DNA from: Thiohalocapsa marina
Lineage (GTDB): Bacteria; Pseudomonadota; Gammaproteobacteria; Chromatiales; Chromatiaceae
Assembly (NCBI RefSeq): GCF_008632335.1
Contig: NZ_VWXX01000035.1
Coordinates: 1-46,248 of the forward strand
Reading direction: 5' to 3'
Length of the DNA stretch: 46,248 bases
Shown here: positions 18,655 to 27,216 of the stretch, piece after piece
Position numbering within the stretch: position 1 is the stretch's first letter
Layout of the letters: every line of letters begins with the position of its first letter
Notes under the pieces: generated by a model
What the model was told of the DNA's origin: nothing
The model's input: only the letters and a program-made list of their open reading frames with translations
Database searches by the model: none
Position numbers and translations under genes: made by a program

Positions 18655-19839
18655 TTAGCCGGCCGGCGCCTGCCGGGGCGCCGCCTGGGTCATCCGCAGG
18701 GCCGGCCCGGCAGCGGGCACCGAGCCGCCGCGGCGGGCACGCAGCGCCTGCGCCAGCTGATGCACGCTCATGGCGTAGTAGGTGCTGTGGTTGTAGCGGG
18801 TGATGACATAGAAATTCTCGAACCCCAGCCAGTACTCGTAGCCCCCGGCGGCATCCAGTCGCAGCAGGCTCACATGCTGCTCCGCCGGCAGGGCCACCGC
18901 GGGCCGCAGCCCCTTCGACTGCAGGCTGCCGACGGAATACCGGCTGTTGAAGCCGGTCTCCATCGCCTGCGGCAGCCCGGCGCCACCGGCGGCCCGGGCT
19001 GCCACCGGCTCGCCGCTCCGCCAACCATGACGGGCGAAGTAGTGCGCGACACTGCCGATGGCGTCTTCCGGATCCCACAGATCGCGCCGGCCGTCGCGGT
19101 CGAAGTCGACGGCATACTTGTGATAGCTGGACGGCATGAACTGGCCCAGGCCCATGGCGCCGGCAAAGGAGCCCACAGAGGCGAACGGGTCCTTGCCCTC
19201 GTTGCGCGCCATGATCAGGAACTGTTCCAGCTCGTCGGTGAAGTAGTCCGCACGCCGGGGATAGTCGAACGCCAGCGTGGACAGCGCATCGATGATGCGG
19301 TGCTGGCCCATGTAGCCGCCCCACTTGGTCTCGATGCCGATGATGGCGACGATGTACTCCGGCGGCACGCCGTACTTTTGTCCGGCACGCTCCAGTGTCG
19401 CGTCATGCCGCTGCCAGAAGGCCAGGCCGCGGTCCAGCATGTCGTCGCTGATGTGCTTGGCGCGATAGCGGGTCCAGGCACCGTTCGGCCCCGGCGACGG
19501 CCGCCATTGGCGGTTCATGTACTCCAGGATCCAGGGATCGCGGCGCACCTGGGAGAACATCGCCACCAGCTCGGCCCGGTCGAAGCCCTGACGCTGCATG
19601 CGGTCGATGAAGTGCTCGACGTCTGCACGGTCGGCAAAGTCGCCCCGGGTCAGCCTGGGGCTGGACGGTGCGGTGCTGCGGCCGAGGGGCGCATCGGCCC
19701 GCGCCGTGTCGGGCACGCCAGGACCCCGATCCGGTTGCGACGCGCACCCCGCGCTCAGCGCCAGGGCTGCAGCCAGGGGCAGGACGCACAGACCGGCACG
19801 CTTCGGCGCAGACACGAACCGAGACCGATAGGCAGACAT
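18655..19839 (-). CDS. Lytic murein transglycosylase B-type lipoprotein
   Basis: Cleaves the MurNAc-GlcNAc bond of peptidoglycan with 1,6-anhydro-MurNAc formation. The central region is MltB-like (glycoside hydrolase family 103): AIIGIETKWGGYMGQHR contains the catalytic glutamate, followed by FASVGSFAGAMGLGQFMPSS and FDRDGRRDLWDPEDAIGSVA. The N-terminus has a hydrophobic signal ending ALALSAGC, a probable lipobox although the -3 residue is not the usual leucine, so anchoring to the outer membrane is likely. I chose the ATG at 19839 (MSAYRS) over upstream codons overlapping ridA. About 394 residues, ending in a C-terminal extension. Confidence 0.88.
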   Translation of the reverse strand: MSAYRSRFVSAPKRAGLCVLPLAAALALSAGCASQPDRGPGVPDTARADAPLGRSTAPSSPRLTRGDFADRADVEHFIDRMQRQGFDRAELVAMFSQVRRDPWILEYMNRQWRPSPGPNGAWTRYRAKHISDDMLDRGLAFWQRHDATLERAGQKYGVPPEYIVAIIGIETKWGGYMGQHRIIDALSTLAFDYPRRADYFTDELEQFLIMARNEGKDPFASVGSFAGAMGLGQFMPSSYHKYAVDFDRDGRRDLWDPEDAIGSVAHYFARHGWRSGEPVAARAAGGAGLPQAMETGFNSRYSVGSLQSKGLRPAVALPAEQHVSLLRLDAAGGYEYWLGFENFYVITRYNHSTYYAMSVHQLAQALRARRGGSVPAAGPALRMTQAAPRQAPAG

Positions 19840-19856
19840 GATCAGGGGACCCCCGC

Positions 19857-20249
19857 TCACAGCCAGTCGCTGAGGACCATCACCGCATCCATCTCCACCT
19901 GGGCCGCCTTGGGCAGCGCAGCGACGCCGATGGCGGCGCGGGCCGGGTAGGGCTCGGGGAAATAGTCAGCCATGATCTGGTTGACCAGCGGGAAATGGGC
20001 CAGGTCCGTCAGGAACACATTCAGCTTGACCACGTCGATCAGTTCGCCGCCGGCTGCCCGTGCAACGGCCTGCAGGTTGTCGAACACCCGACGGATCTGC
20101 GCCTCCATGTCGCCGGACACCAGCGCCATGGTGGCCGGATCCAGCGGAATCTGGCCGGACAGATAGACCGTGTCGCCGACACGGACCGCCTGGGAGTAAG
20201 TACCGATAGCCTGGGGTGCCTGATCGGTATGGATGATCTGTTTCGCCAT
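19857..20249 (-). CDS. ridA: RidA family 2-iminobutanoate/2-iminopropanoate deaminase
   Basis: Hydrolyses reactive enamine/imine intermediates released by PLP enzymes such as threonine dehydratase. The 130-residue protein matches the family throughout: [28 protein letters not shown], a conserved [19 protein letters not shown] with the carboxylate-binding arginine, and a normal trimer-forming length. It lies 17 nt upstream of the transglycosylase start and 13 nt downstream of a small unknown gene, so the three are probably co-transcribed. Confidence 0.93.
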   Translation of the reverse strand: MAKQIIHTDQAPQAIGTYSQAVRVGDTVYLSGQIPLDPATMALVSGDMEAQIRRVFDNLQAVARAAGGELIDVVKLNVFLTDLAHFPLVNQIMADYFPEPYPARAAIGVAALPKAAQVEMDAVMVLSDWL

Positions 20250-20262
20250 CGATGACCTCCGG

Positions 20263-20712
20263 TCAATGCTTGTCTGAGCCGCCGAACAGGCGCCGCCACC
20301 AGCGCCGGCGGTTGTTGGTGATCAGCCGGGTGGCGGGCAGGTCCAGCGGCGGCAGCCGGCTCATGACCCAGCCCGGCAGGGGCGGATTGTCGCTGAAGCC
20401 GCACACCACGCCCAGGTTGTTCGGATCGTAGATCTTGATCATGGACGGGGCGGCTGGGTCGTCCGCATAGACGATGCCGCAGAAGTCCTCGTCGTGCTCG
20501 GCACGCAGCAGCCGGTCGATCTCGTCGACGAACCTGAGCACCTGGTCGGCATCCGCCGGCGCGGTCGGCGGTGGCTCGCCAATGGCGTACAGATACCAGC
20601 CCTCCCCCGCCGCCGCCCGCACCCGCTGCCACAGCGCGTCGAGCTGATGCCAGCGCAGCGCCGCGGTAAAGCTGCCACGAAAGGCCTGTAGAAAGGAATC
20701 GGGCTGGTTCAT
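20263..20712 (-). CDS. Conserved-looking small protein of unknown function
   Basis: A 149-residue soluble protein that I cannot name, beginning [20 protein letters not shown]. It has an aromatic-rich middle ([12 protein letters not shown]) and a mixed alpha/beta core ([20 protein letters not shown]), and ends in a basic tail ([11 protein letters not shown]). No signal peptide or membrane helix is seen. An upstream in-frame ATG at 20733 is possible but would overlap the divergent purC promoter. It is the first gene of the run ahead of ridA. Confidence 0.65.
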   Translation of the reverse strand: MNQPDSFLQAFRGSFTAALRWHQLDALWQRVRAAAGEGWYLYAIGEPPPTAPADADQVLRFVDEIDRLLRAEHDEDFCGIVYADDPAAPSMIKIYDPNNLGVVCGFSDNPPLPGWVMSRLPPLDLPATRLITNNRRRWWRRLFGGSDKH

Positions 20713-20769
20713 CTTGCGGTATAGTCTCCACACCCCGAACCGAGATGCAACCTATCCGTGTGACCGCCC

Positions 20770-21678
20770 ATGTCAGCGCTGTTCGAATCCAGTCTCGAGG
20801 GCCTGTCCCTGATCAATCGCGGCAAGGTCCGCGACATCTATGCCGTCGATGCCGAGCACATGCTGATCGTGACCACCGATCGGCTGTCGGCGTTCGACGT
20901 CGTGCTGCCGCAGCCGATCCCCGGCAAGGGCGAGGTGCTGACCCGGGTGTCGAATTTCTGGTTCGCCCGCATGGCGGACCTGGTGCCGAACCATCTCAGC
21001 GGCATCGCCGTCGACGACGTGGTGACCGATGCCGCCAGCCGCCGGGCCCTGGGCGACCGCGCCGTGGTGGTGCGCCGACTGAAACCCCTGCCGGTGGAGG
21101 CCATCGTCCGCGGCTACCTGATCGGCTCCGGCTGGAAGGACTACCAGCGCAGCGGTGCCGTCTGCGGCATCACTCTGCCGGCCGGCCTGCAGCAGGCCCA
21201 GCAGCTGCCGCAGCCCATCTTCACGCCCTCCACCAAGGCCGCCGTGGGGGATCACGACGAGAACGTCAGCTTCGAGCAGGCGGCGGCACTGATCGGCGCG
21301 GAGCTTGCCGCACAGGTTCGCGACCTCAGCCTGCGCATCTACCTGCAAGCAGCCGCCTATGCCGAACAGCGCGGCATCATCATCGCCGACACCAAGTTCG
21401 AGTTCGGCGTCGATGCGGCCGGCACCCTGCACCTGATCGACGAGGTGCTGACGCCAGACTCGTCGCGTTTCTGGCCGGCCGACCAGTACCGTCCCGGGTG
21501 CAGCCCCCCCAGCTTCGACAAGCAGTTCGTGCGCGACTATCTGGAGACGCTGGACTGGGACAAGCGAGCACCGGGCCCCACGCTGCCGCAGGCAATCATC
21601 GACAAGACCGCTGCCAAGTACGCCGAGGCCGAGACCCGGCTCACCGGGCGCTCAACCGGGCGCTCAACCGGGCACTGA
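20770..21678 (+). CDS. purC: Phosphoribosylaminoimidazole-succinocarboxamide synthase
   Basis: Joins CAIR and aspartate with ATP to make SAICAR in purine synthesis. The 302-residue protein is the longer, yeast ADE1-like form: [39 protein letters not shown], the [15 protein letters not shown] segment and [17 protein letters not shown] (20720-20725) lies about 45 nt upstream. The C-terminus is unusual: its last residues, [13 protein letters not shown], are encoded by a 12-nt tandem repeat that runs into the stop codon. Confidence 0.95.
   Translation: MSALFESSLEGLSLINRGKVRDIYAVDAEHMLIVTTDRLSAFDVVLPQPIPGKGEVLTRVSNFWFARMADLVPNHLSGIAVDDVVTDAASRRALGDRAVVVRRLKPLPVEAIVRGYLIGSGWKDYQRSGAVCGITLPAGLQQAQQLPQPIFTPSTKAAVGDHDENVSFEQAAALIGAELAAQVRDLSLRIYLQAAAYAEQRGIIIADTKFEFGVDAAGTLHLIDEVLTPDSSRFWPADQYRPGCSPPSFDKQFVRDYLETLDWDKRAPGPTLPQAIIDKTAAKYAEAETRLTGRSTGRSTGH
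21643..21678. repeat. 12-nt tandem repeat forming the 3' end of purC
   Basis: Three in-frame units ACCGGGCGCTCA, ACCGGGCGCTCA and ACCGGGCACTGA; the last includes the purC stop TGA. Copy-number change would lengthen or shorten the protein tail without frameshift. Confidence 0.9.
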
Positions 21679-21686
21679 AGCGGGCG

Positions 21687-21708
21687 CCGGCGGCATCGGC
21701 GCCGCCGG
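21687..21708. terminator. GC hairpin in the convergent purC/zwf gap
   Basis: CCGGCGGC (21687-21694) and GCCGCCGG (21701-21708) form a perfect 8-bp stem in the 41-nt gap between two convergent genes. No T-run is present on either strand, so bidirectional termination is only possible. Confidence 0.4.
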
Positions 21709-21719
21709 GCCAGCGGCCC

Positions 21720-23195
21720 TCAGTCCTCCAGGCCGTTGCGCCAGTCCTGGTCGTCCTTGTCGAACAGGCGCGAGGCCTCTGCCGGCCCCCAGCTGCCGGC
21801 GGGATAGGTGTGGATGAAGTCGCGTTCCGTGGCCCAGAGCTTCAGGATCGGGTCCACCACGCGCCAGGCGTAGTTGACCTCGTCGTAGCGCAGGAACAGG
21901 GAGTGGTCGCCACCGATGACGTCCAGGATCAAGGCCTCATAGGCGTCGATGTGATCGCGCCCGAAGCCGCAGGTGTTGGCGTCCAGCCGCTCGGTCTGGG
22001 TGCGCATCTGCAGACCCGGCTGCTTCACCAGCAGTTCCAGACGCATGCACTCGTTGGGCTGGATGTTGAGCAACAGCCAGTTGGGCCTTAGCTGCTCGAT
22101 GGGCGTGTTGCTGAACAACTGCTGCGGCGGATGCCGGAAGCGGATGCTGATCAGCGAATTGGTGGCGCCCATGCGCTTGCCGGTGCGCAGGTAGAAGGGC
22201 ACGCCGCGCCAGCGCCAGTTGTCGATGTAGAGCTTGATGGCGGCGTAGGTCTCGGTAGTGCTGCACGGGTCCACACCGGACTCCTCCAGGTACCCCGGTA
22301 ACTTGACCCCATCGACCTCGCCGCTGCGGTACTGGGCGCGAAAGGCGTGCCCGTGCACCGCCTGCCGCGGGATCGGCCGGATGGAGCGCAGCACCTTCAC
22401 CTTCTCGTCGCGCAGGGCCTCGGCATCCAGGCTTGGTGGCGGCTCCATGGCCACCAGCGTCAGCATCTGCAACAGGTGGCTCTGGATCATGTCGCGCAGG
22501 GCGCCGACGCCGTCGTAGAAGCCGGCGCGGCCCTCGATGCCTCGGGATTCCGCATGCGTGATCTGCACATGATCGATGTAGTTGCGGTTCCAGAGCGGCT
22601 CCAGCAGCAGGTTGGCGAACCGGAACACCAGCACGTTCTGCACCGTGCTCTTGCCCAGGTAGTGGTCGATGCGGTAGATCTGGTCCTCGCCGAAGTGGCG
22701 TTGCAGGCGCTCGTCCAGCACCTCGGCGCTCTCCAGGTCGTAGCCGAAGGGCTTTTCCACCACCAGCCGCGACCAGCCGTGCGCCGGGGCGTTGAGTGCG
22801 TGCGCCGCCAGGCGGTCGACAGTCTCGCCGTAGAACGCCGGCGCCACCGCCAGGTAGAACACCAGGTTGGCGGGAAAGCCCTGGTCACCGCGCAGCCGCT
22901 CGGCCAGGCTGCGGAATCCGCTATCGTCGCCCAGGTCACCCTCGACGAAGTACAGACGCGCCGCCAGGCGATCCACCACCGAGGCCTCCAGGTCCGCACC
23001 GAGTTGCCCGGCCAGCACCGAGCGCACCTCGGCGCGCCAGTGCTCGTCGGACCAGTCGCGGCGGCCGAAGCCGATCACCCGCATCGATGGGGGCAGATGC
23101 TCGCCGCGCTCCAGCTGGTACAAGGCAGGCAACAGCTTGATCTGGGCGAGATTGCCTGTGGAACCGAAGATGATCAGGGTACAGGAATCTTTCAT
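21720..23195 (-). CDS. zwf: Glucose-6-phosphate dehydrogenase
   Basis: Oxidises glucose 6-phosphate to 6-phosphogluconolactone, feeding NADPH to the pentose-phosphate or Entner-Doudoroff route. The 491-residue protein has the nucleotide motif [19 protein letters not shown], the EKPFG motif (residues 147-151) and the active-site segment RIDHYLGK (175-182). It deviates from the usual sequence: GDLA is GNLA, and the residue after RIDHYLGK is serine where glutamate is usual. The start at 23195 is preferred because GGAG lies 8 nt upstream. It is divergent from glgA; edd, pgl and gnd are not adjacent. Confidence 0.93.
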   Translation of the reverse strand: MKDSCTLIIFGSTGNLAQIKLLPALYQLERGEHLPPSMRVIGFGRRDWSDEHWRAEVRSVLAGQLGADLEASVVDRLAARLYFVEGDLGDDSGFRSLAERLRGDQGFPANLVFYLAVAPAFYGETVDRLAAHALNAPAHGWSRLVVEKPFGYDLESAEVLDERLQRHFGEDQIYRIDHYLGKSTVQNVLVFRFANLLLEPLWNRNYIDHVQITHAESRGIEGRAGFYDGVGALRDMIQSHLLQMLTLVAMEPPPSLDAEALRDEKVKVLRSIRPIPRQAVHGHAFRAQYRSGEVDGVKLPGYLEESGVDPCSTTETYAAIKLYIDNWRWRGVPFYLRTGKRMGATNSLISIRFRHPPQQLFSNTPIEQLRPNWLLLNIQPNECMRLELLVKQPGLQMRTQTERLDANTCGFGRDHIDAYEALILDVIGGDHSLFLRYDEVNYAWRVVDPILKLWATERDFIHTYPAGSWGPAEASRLFDKDDQDWRNGLED

Positions 23196-23286
23196 GCACA
23201 TTTCTCCGTCTCTGAGAGCTTTGTGTTACGGTGATGGCAAAGAACGGCATATCCGTTGATCCCTGACTGTTCGATCAAGCAACGCC

Positions 23287-24846
23287 ATGGACCACAAACA
23301 GGACCTCACCCATGCTCCAGCCCCGACCATGGCGGCACGCCAGGCCGGGTACAACATCCTGATGGCCAGCAGCGAGGCCCATCCGCTGGTGAAGACGGGC
23401 GGACTCGCCGATGTCGCGTCCAGTCTGCCGGCGGCCCTGCGCGATCTGGGCCACGATGCCCGCCTGATCATACCTGCGTATCCGCAGGCGGTGCGCCTGG
23501 CGCGGGAACTCAAGCGGGTCAGCGAACTGCGCCTGCCGGGGCTCGAGAGCGGCAGCAGCACCTCGGTGCGCATCCTGCAGGGGCTGCTGCCGAACTGCGA
23601 CCTGCCGGTGTACCTGGTCGAGGCACCGGAGCATTTCTGTCGCGAGGGCAATCCCTACACCGATGTCAGCGGCCACGACTGGGGCGACAACCCGGAACGC
23701 TTCATGCTGTTCTCGCGGGTGGTGGCCAGTGTCGCGCTCGGCCTGCAGGCGCTGAACTGGACGCCCCACATCCTGCACTGCAACGACTGGCAGACCGGCC
23801 TGGCACCGGCCTTCCTGAGCGATCAGGAGGAGCGCCCGGCGGTCATCTTCACCATCCACAACCTGGCCTACCAGGGCCTGTTCGATCGCGCCGTGTTCGA
23901 TCGGCTGCAACTGCCACCCAGGCTCTGGTCGCTGGCGGGGCTGGAGTTTCACCAGCGGCTGTCGTTCATCAAGGGCGGCATCGTCTATGCCGACCGCGTC
24001 AACACCGTCAGCCCGACCTATGCCGAGGAGGTCCGCACCACCGGCAACGGCTGCGGTCTGGACGGCCTGCTGCGGCAACTGGACGGTCGCTTTCGCGGCA
24101 TCCTCAATGGCATCGACTATCGCACCTGGAACCCGGCGGACGACCCGGCCCTGCCGCAGCCCTACGACGCCGGCAACCTGCACCTGAAGGCCGAGAACAA
24201 GCTCGAGCTGCAGCGCCTGTTCAAACTGCCCCGGGCCGAGGATGCGCTGGTGCTGGGCTACGTCGGCCGGCTGGTGGAGCAGAAGGGGGCGGACCTGATC
24301 GCCGAGATCCTGCCGCAGCTGCTGGCGGAGCCAAACGTGCAGCTGGTCATGCAGGGGTCTGGCGACCGCGCCTTCGAACGCATGCTGTCCGAGGCCGGCC
24401 GGGCGCATCCGGACCGCATCAGCGTGCACGTCGGCTACGACGAGACCCGCGCCCACCTGATCGAGGCCGGCTGCGATGCCTTCCTGATGCCGTCGCGCTT
24501 CGAGCCCTGCGGCCTCAATCAGATGTACAGCCTGCGCTACGGCACCGTCCCCATTGCTCACCGCACCGGCGGACTGGCGGATACCATCGTCGACGCCAAT
24601 GCCGAGACTCTGGCCAACCGCTCGGCGACCGGGTTCCTGTTCGATGAGCCCAGCCCGGAAGGGCTGTGGCAGGCATTACAGCGCGCCCTGCGCACCGCCC
24701 GGGAGCATCCGGACCAGTGGCGCCAGCTTGCCCTGACCGGCATGCACCAGGATTTCAGCTGGCAGGCCAGCGCCCTCGCCTACGAGACCTTCTATGGCGA
24801 GGCGCTGGAGGCCCGGCGGCGACTCACGGAACGCATCCCGGCCTGA
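23287..24846 (+). CDS. glgA: Glycogen synthase (ADP-glucose type)
   Basis: Transfers glucose from ADP-glucose to growing alpha-1,4-glucan; a GT5 enzyme. The ADP-glucose-binding KTGGL motif is at residues 36-40 (SSEAHPLVKTGGLADVASSL), with the C-terminal STPR-like segment DAFLMPSRFEPCGLNQMY and RYGTVPIAHRTGGLADT. It is 519 residues, about 20 longer at the N-terminus than short forms; an ATG at codon 15 (MAARQAGYN) is an alternative start and neither has a clear ribosome binding site. Its stop codon lies in the first unit of a 9-nt tandem array. No glgB, glgC or glgP adjoins it. Confidence 0.94.
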   Translation: MDHKQDLTHAPAPTMAARQAGYNILMASSEAHPLVKTGGLADVASSLPAALRDLGHDARLIIPAYPQAVRLARELKRVSELRLPGLESGSSTSVRILQGLLPNCDLPVYLVEAPEHFCREGNPYTDVSGHDWGDNPERFMLFSRVVASVALGLQALNWTPHILHCNDWQTGLAPAFLSDQEERPAVIFTIHNLAYQGLFDRAVFDRLQLPPRLWSLAGLEFHQRLSFIKGGIVYADRVNTVSPTYAEEVRTTGNGCGLDGLLRQLDGRFRGILNGIDYRTWNPADDPALPQPYDAGNLHLKAENKLELQRLFKLPRAEDALVLGYVGRLVEQKGADLIAEILPQLLAEPNVQLVMQGSGDRAFERMLSEAGRAHPDRISVHVGYDETRAHLIEAGCDAFLMPSRFEPCGLNQMYSLRYGTVPIAHRTGGLADTIVDANAETLANRSATGFLFDEPSPEGLWQALQRALRTAREHPDQWRQLALTGMHQDFSWQASALAYETFYGEALEARRRLTERIPA

Positions 24847-24886
24847 CCCGCCTGACCCGCCTGACCCGCCTGATCCGCCTGATCCG
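24842..24886. repeat. 9-nt tandem array overlapping the glgA stop codon
   Basis: Five units: CCTGACCCG three times, then CCTGATCCG twice. The glgA stop TGA is within the first unit, so the array continues straight into the 3' untranslated region. A 9-nt unit keeps frame if copy number changes. Confidence 0.92.
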
Positions 24887-24905
24887 CTCCCCGACCGGCG
24901 CCGCG

Positions 24906-25253
24906 TCAGCCGGCGTCGGGGCGCTTCTTCACCGGCGCCTTCTTCGCCGGTGCCTTCTTCGCCGTGGTCTTTTTCGCCGCAGCCTTCTTCGCGGGGGCTG
25001 CCGGCTTCGCAACGACCTTCCTTGCCGGCGTTGTCTTCCTGGCCGGCGCGGCCTTCTTCGTCGGTGCCGGATTGTCCGTCACAGACTGACCCGGCGCTGC
25101 ACCCCCGGCTGCCGGCGTCTTCGGCACCAAAGGCTGCGCTACCGCAGCCTTCGGCGCAGCCTCCTGCGGCTGCCCCCGTGACGGCTCCTGTAGCTGATCC
25201 AGTGGCTTGATCAGCAACAGTTTCTCGACCAACTCCCTGAACGATCCCAACAT
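24906..25253 (-). CDS. Histone H1-like lysine/alanine/proline-rich protein (AlgP type)
   Basis: A 115-residue protein with a short N-terminal segment (MLGSFRELVEKLLLIKPLDQ) followed by a low-complexity basic tail built from KKAAPARK, KKAAAKK, KKAPAKK and KKAPVKK units. Such tails resemble AlgP/AlgR3 of Pseudomonas and eukaryotic H1 C-termini and bind DNA non-specifically. A nucleoid role is inferred from composition only. GGAG lies 5 nt before the second of two adjacent ATGs, so 25253 is chosen. It is convergent with glgA, and the antiporter gene lies upstream on the same strand. Confidence 0.7.
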   Translation of the reverse strand: MLGSFRELVEKLLLIKPLDQLQEPSRGQPQEAAPKAAVAQPLVPKTPAAGGAAPGQSVTDNPAPTKKAAPARKTTPARKVVAKPAAPAKKAAAKKTTAKKAPAKKAPVKKRPDAG

Positions 25254-25371
25254 CATGTCTCCCCATTAGATAGACACAGAAATGCATGTGAGCGGCCCCC
25301 TCGATGGTGCCGCGAATCCGCCCTGGCTCCGGCCACTGCTCCGGCCCTCGCGGGCGTCAGCCCCACAGACG

Positions 25372-26979
25372 TCACGGGGCCTCCGCATCCGCCGACGACA
25401 GCGACAACAGCAACCCGGAACAGACATGCTGGGCAAAACCGGCACCGGCCTCGGCATAGAGGTCGAACACCTGGTGCACGCCGGCGGCGTGCAACGCCGA
25501 CTCCTCGTCCGGGAACCTGGCCACGGCGCCGATGGCCCCCTGGAACCCCTCCTTGCGCAGGTGCTCGGCGGCAAAGACGTTCTCCGACAACTGCGGCATC
25601 GCCAGCAGCACCAGCTTCACATGGCCATCGTCCAGATGCAGCCGATGCCAGAAGTCCGCGTCCGTGGCGCTGCCCTGTACCACATTGCGCCCCGCGGAAC
25701 GGTGCCTGGCCACCATGTCCGGGTCCGCGTCGATGCCCACCGGATTGCGCCCCTTGTCCAGGTGCAGCGTATCGTAAGCGCCGGCGCCGACCCTGCCCAT
25801 GCCGACGATCATGGCATCTGCATCGCCGGGGTCGATCTCGCGCTCTTCGGCGATGCGCTGGCGGCGCTCCTGACGCCGCAGCCGCGGGCTGAACACCTCG
25901 TACAGCATGTGCGAGCGGGCGTTCAGCGGCGCCGCCACCACGAACGACAGCGCTAGCGCCGTGGCAACGATGCCGAGCCAGCTGGACGGCAACCAGCCAG
26001 CACCCACCGCGATGGCGATGACGATGAGACCAAACTCGCTGTAGTTGCCCAGGGTCAGCCCGCCCAGGAACGCGGTACGCGCCCGCAACTTGAACAGCAG
26101 CAGCAGTTGTTCGAACAGGAACGCCTTGAACAGCACCACCATCAGTAGCGCCAGCAACAGGGGCACCGCAGCCAACCCAGGCGGGCCGCCAAGGCCGATG
26201 CTGAGAAAGAAGCCGACCAGGAACAGGTCCTTCAGCCCCAGCAGGGTCTTCGCCAGCTCGCCGGATTTGGGGTGCGAGGCGATCAGCACCCCCAGCAGCA
26301 GGGCGCCCAGATCGCCCTTCACCTGCGTCAGCTCGAACAGCTCGGCACCACCGATGCCCACGGTCAGGCCGAACAGCAGCAGCAGCTCGCCATGGCCGGC
26401 GCGCTCCAGCAACCAGAAGATGACCGGCCGCAACGGGATCAGCAGCAACAGCAGCAGCGCCCACAGGGTCGGCACCTTGCCCGCCGAAACGGCCAGAAAC
26501 ACCACGGCGGCCAGGTCCTGCATGATCAGGATGCCGATGGCGACGGTGCCGTACAGCGAGCCCATCTCGCCCTTCTCTTCCAGCACCTTCACGGCGAATA
26601 CCGTGCTGGAGAAGCTCAGCGCGAAGCCCAGCAGCAGCGCCGTCTGCACATCGAGGGTGGACACATACGGCAGGCCCAGGGCCCCAAGCGCCAGCAGCAG
26701 CGTCGCCAGCAACGCCACGATGGTCAGCATGTGCATCGATGCCACCCCCCAGACATGGGGGGCGAGCAGGCTTTTCAGCTTGAGCTTGAGACCGATGGTG
26801 AACAGCAGCAGGGTCACGCCCAGGGCGGCCAGGTCGTCGATCAGCGGGCTCGGGGCGGCGCCAGCCGCCTGCAGCCCGAAACCGGCGATGAGATAACCCA
26901 CCAGCGGTGGCAGTCCCACCTGGCGTACCGCGACACCCAGCGCAAAGGCGATGGCGATCCAGACGATGGCATCGTACAT
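25372..26979 (-). CDS. CPA2-family cation:proton antiporter with RCK (TrkA-N) domain
   Basis: A KefB/KefC/YbaL-type membrane transporter that probably exchanges K+ or Na+ for H+. From the ATG at 26979 (MYDAIVWIAI) it has 535 residues. About 12 hydrophobic helices occupy residues 1-355, including the FALSFSSTVFAVKVLEEKGE and GILIMQDLAAVVFLA segments typical of CPA2 exchangers. A charged linker and a cytoplasmic nucleotide-binding RCK domain (DAMIVGMGRVGAGAYDTL, GxGxxG at 393-398) follow. The reading frame is open for 27 codons upstream, but those lack family resemblance. No KefF/KefG ancillary gene adjoins, so glutathione gating is not implied. Confidence 0.87.
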   Translation of the reverse strand: MYDAIVWIAIAFALGVAVRQVGLPPLVGYLIAGFGLQAAGAAPSPLIDDLAALGVTLLLFTIGLKLKLKSLLAPHVWGVASMHMLTIVALLATLLLALGALGLPYVSTLDVQTALLLGFALSFSSTVFAVKVLEEKGEMGSLYGTVAIGILIMQDLAAVVFLAVSAGKVPTLWALLLLLLIPLRPVIFWLLERAGHGELLLLFGLTVGIGGAELFELTQVKGDLGALLLGVLIASHPKSGELAKTLLGLKDLFLVGFFLSIGLGGPPGLAAVPLLLALLMVVLFKAFLFEQLLLLFKLRARTAFLGGLTLGNYSEFGLIVIAIAVGAGWLPSSWLGIVATALALSFVVAAPLNARSHMLYEVFSPRLRRQERRQRIAEEREIDPGDADAMIVGMGRVGAGAYDTLHLDKGRNPVGIDADPDMVARHRSAGRNVVQGSATDADFWHRLHLDDGHVKLVLLAMPQLSENVFAAEHLRKEGFQGAIGAVARFPDEESALHAAGVHQVFDLYAEAGAGFAQHVCSGLLLSLSSADAEAP

Positions 26980-27216
26980 TCGAGCTCGACCCCCCGGCTG
27001 CGTGGATGACGGCGCACAGCGGCACGCGCAGCGCGCCGATGGCCCCATGGTAACTGACAACTTGACTCAAGGCACATCCCGGGCGGTTTGGCGGAAATTC
27101 CCCTGCCGAGCCCCGTGCATGACCGGGGGGTTACGGTATACTCAGGCCCTTGCGGTACACCCCGGTGGCGTGCCGCGGATCACACCCCGAAACCGCCTAA
27201 CGAAGAAGGTCGATCC

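Noticed and set aside
18340-19950. 536-codon plus-strand ORF opposite recG and the transglycosylase
   Set aside because: Antisense to two genes with intact catalytic motifs.
25253-27070. 605-codon alternative minus-strand frame over the antiporter
   Set aside because: The other minus-strand frame gives membrane helices and an RCK domain; this one is Arg/Gly/Ala low-complexity.
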